A stretch of 64,000 nt of DNA from JANTGF01 sp963750735. Lineage in GTDB: Bacteria > Bacteroidota > Bacteroidia > Bacteroidales > VadinHA17. Within the stretch, counting starts at the first letter, position 1. Each line of letters begins with the position of its first letter. A program made the translations under genes and the position numbers. The notes under the pieces are model-generated. The model did not search any database, was not told where the DNA came from, and saw only the letters and a list, made by a program, of their open reading frames with translations. Shown in pieces: positions 62,167 to 64,000 of this stretch. Where the stretch lies: the NCBI GenBank assembly GCA_963750735.1, contig CAVVRY010000019.1:682001-746000 (forward strand). Reading direction: 5' to 3'.

Positions 62167-63283
62167 TTAAAGTAGGAATTACAGGTCAGGCAGGGTTTAT
62201 GGGAACCCACTTATTCAACTATCTGGGTTTAAAAGATGAGATTGAGCGAATCCCTTTTAAAGACGAGTATTTCGAGGATAAAAATACTATTACAAAACTT
62301 TGTTTCTAATTGTGAGGTAATTGTGCATCTTGCAGCAATGAATCGTCATGAAGATCAAAATGTAATATATAATACAAATATTTCCTTAGTTAACCAATTG
62401 ATTGATGCTTGTGAGGAAACGAATTCAAAACCTCATGTAATTTTTTCCTCGTCCACACAGGAAGAAAGGGATAACTTATACGGTAAGTCTAAACTTGAGG
62501 GCAGGAAATTATTTGAAGAATGGGCGATCAGGAATAAAGCAGACTTTACAGGTATGATTATTCCAAATGTATTTGGGCCTTTTGGGCAACCATATTATAA
62601 TTCAGTTATTGCTACATTTTGTCTACCAGTTAACTCATGGTGAAACTCCTGAAATACATGTAGATGGGGATCTTAAATTGATATACATAAATGAGTTGGC
62701 TGAAGAATTTTATAAACAGATAGTAAAAACCAATGTTACGGGAATTAATAAATATCTTGTTCCACATACTTCAGAAAGCAAGGTAAGTGAGATTTTAGAC
62801 CTATTAAAACAATTTAAACAACAATATCTTGAGAAAGGCATTATGCCTGATATCACACAATCATTTGTCCTTGAGTTTGTTTAATACTTTCCGGTGTTAC
62901 ATGGATAAAACTATTTTCCATTTGATTATGTAAAACACAGCGATGATAGGGGAGATTTTGTTGAAATTATGCGTGCCAATACTCCCGGTCAATTTTCTTA
63001 TTCAACAACAAAACCAGGAATTACAAGAGGCAATCATTATCATACTCGAAAAGCTGAGAGATTTGCAGTAATTAGTGGCAAAGCCAGAATTCAATTACGA
63101 AAAGTTGGAACAAGTGAGATTATTGAATATGAGCTAAATGGAGATTCCCCTTCCTTTGTTGATATGCCCATCTGGTATACTCATAATATAACAAATATTG
63201 GAAAAGATGAATTGATTACTTTATTCTGGATAAATGAACCATTTGATCAGTTGGATCCAGATACATATTTTGAAAATGTTTAG
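62163..63283 (+). pseudogene. capF: CapF-like bifunctional reductase/cupin, four frameshifts
   Basis: CapF has an N-terminal reductase and a C-terminal cupin. The ATG at 62163 starts IKVGITGQAGFMGTHLFNYL. A +1 shift near 62290 moves the frame to NFVSNCEVIVHLAAMNRHED and YGKSKLEGRKLFEEW. A +1 near 62622 leads to YQLTHGETPEIHVDGDLKLI. Two opposite shifts near 62876 and 62925 bridge LFNTFRCYMDKTIF to PFDYVKHSDDRGDFVEIM. The cupin ends PGITRGNHYHTRKAERFAVI and WYTHNITNIGKDELITLFW. The 1121 nt fit about 373 codons, the family length. It makes UDP-L-FucNAc precursors with CapE and CapG. Confidence 0.82.
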
Positions 63284-63293
63284 AATAATACCG

Positions 63294-64000
63294 ATGGAAA
63301 AATCACAATTAAAAGTTGCCACAATAGTTGGTACAAGACCAGAGATAATACGATTGAGTTCCACAATAAAGCTTCTGGATAAGTATCTGAACCAGATTTT
63401 TATACATACTGGTCAAAATTATGATTATGAGTTAAATGAAATTTTCTTTTCTGATCTTGGGCTTCGTAAGCCAGATTATTTTCTAGAGGTAAATACCAGC
63501 TCAGTAGGAAAAGTTTATGGTGAAACAATTAGTAAAAGTGAAGAAGTCTTAATAAAAGAAAAACCCGATGCTGTTCTATTACTTGGAGATACAAATAGTG
63601 CCATTGCTGGAATAATTGCAAAACGCCTTCGAATTCCAATATTTCATATGGAAGCAGGAAACAGGAGTTTTGATATGAATGTACCAGAGGAAATCAACAG
63701 GCGGATTATTGATCATGTTGCCGATTTTAACCTGGTTTATACAGAGCATGCACGAAGACATCTTTTAAGCGAGGGATTGCAGCATAGAAGAATATATCTA
63801 ACAGGTTCTCCAATGAATGAGGTTTTAAATGACAATATGACAAAAATTGAGAATTCTGATATTCTGGATAAATTGAATTTAGAAAAAAAGAAATATTTTA
63901 TTGTTTCTACTCATAGGGAGGAGAATGTTGATAATCCTAAACATTTGAAATTGATTTTGAATGTATTAAATGGTCTTGCTCAGAAATATAATGTTCCGGT
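63294..64000 (+). CDS. capG: CapG/WecB-like UDP-N-acetylglucosamine 2-epimerase, partial at window end
   Basis: The first 235 or so residues of a non-hydrolysing UDP-GlcNAc 2-epimerase; the gene runs off the window. It starts at ATG 63294, 10 bp after capF, with KVATIVGTRPEIIRLSSTI. Conserved blocks follow: IFIHTGQNYDYELNEIFFSD, PDAVLLLGDTNSAIAGIIAK, IFHMEAGNRSFDMNVPEEIN and RRIIDHVADFNLVYTEHARR, then TGSPMNEVL and VSTHREENVDNP. No frameshift is seen. In the CapE-CapF-CapG pathway it performs the last step, C2 epimerisation to UDP-L-FucNAc; its place after capF supports this over a UDP-ManNAc role. Confidence 0.88.
   Translation, partial: MEKSQLKVATIVGTRPEIIRLSSTIKLLDKYLNQIFIHTGQNYDYELNEIFFSDLGLRKPDYFLEVNTSSVGKVYGETISKSEEVLIKEKPDAVLLLGDTNSAIAGIIAKRLRIPIFHMEAGNRSFDMNVPEEINRRIIDHVADFNLVYTEHARRHLLSEGLQHRRIYLTGSPMNEVLNDNMTKIENSDILDKLNLEKKKYFIVSTHREENVDNPKHLKLILNVLNGLAQKYNVP

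Noticed and set aside
54116..64000. Invertible promoter or UpxY-type regulation of the capsule locus
   Set aside because: I saw no long inverted repeats upstream of wza and no UpxY/UpxZ-like genes between the RSH gene and wza.
1..64000. CRISPR arrays, insertion sequences, prophage, tRNA genes
   Set aside because: No regularly spaced direct repeats, transposase or integrase motifs, or tRNA cloverleaf signatures were seen in any intergenic region.

Overview
The window is a single stretch of a low-GC chromosome that looks like a Bacteroidota bacterium, most likely Bacteroidales/Marinilabiliales-like; the phylum is firmer than the order. Pointers are the DUF2027-Smr protein, the BNR/VPS10-type secreted protein, the LptD and MlaD sequences, the Bacteroidota-type RSH protein, TAnnTTTG promoter elements and a general lack of strong Shine-Dalgarno sites. 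LPS genes (kdsA, lptD) show a Gram-negative envelope. I see no tRNA, rRNA, CRISPR array, transposase or phage gene.

Layout. 0-8 kb: exported Rid protein, CstA transporter, oxidoreductase, Cys-glutathione peroxidase, then a minus-strand PAS / metallo-beta-lactamase / PlpD-like patatin group. 8.2-12.9 kb: an operon of a molybdopterin oxidoreductase, a fused FeS/membrane subunit and a Cys/Met gamma-lyase-type enzyme. 13-20 kb: frameshifted C69 dipeptidase, threonine aldolase, metallophosphoesterase, queA and DUF2027-Smr. 20.6-21.6 kb: an orphan response regulator and the RNase P RNA gene with a perfect terminator. 21.6-31.6 kb, minus strand: secreted proteins, kdsA, dnaA, an MlaD-like protein and a cell-wall amidase. 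31.7-39.9 kb: lptD, ridA, rplI-rpsR-rpsF, dnaX, icd and ferritin. 39.9-49.6 kb: dipeptide epimerase, YD-repeat-like protein, metal-dependent hydrolase, a second Cys/Met PLP enzyme, and a minus-strand comB / DSD1-like / deformylase-like / TlpA run. 49.7-54 kb: ssb, rarA and a RelA/SpoT protein whose hydrolase motif is lost. 54.1-64 kb: a capsule/exopolysaccharide locus (wza, wzc, wzy, wzx, acetyltransferase, capE, cupin, capF, capG) whose sugar genes point to UDP-N-acetyl-L-fucosamine.

The most striking property is the number of apparent frameshifts. Outside the capsule locus, five otherwise full-length genes (C69 dipeptidase, a secreted protein at 21.6-22.5 kb, the BNR protein, kdsA, a membrane protein at 44 kb) carry six frameshifts. 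By total length every one is a net +1. In the capsule locus wza, wzc, wzy, wzx, the acetyltransferase and capF carry at least 24 single-base indels of both signs plus two in-frame stops, yet their pieces are collinear and add up to normal family lengths. capE, the cupin and capG in the same locus are intact. kdsA is normally indispensable, so consensus sequence error is the leading explanation. Real decay of the capsule locus, or slippage at a G8 tract in wzx, cannot be excluded from sequence alone.

Otherwise most of the window is ordinary housekeeping and envelope biology. The best candidates for new biology are the molybdoenzyme-gamma-lyase operon, the RSH protein with its unusual motif combination, and the exported Rid protein. 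I found no convincing new multi-gene system.
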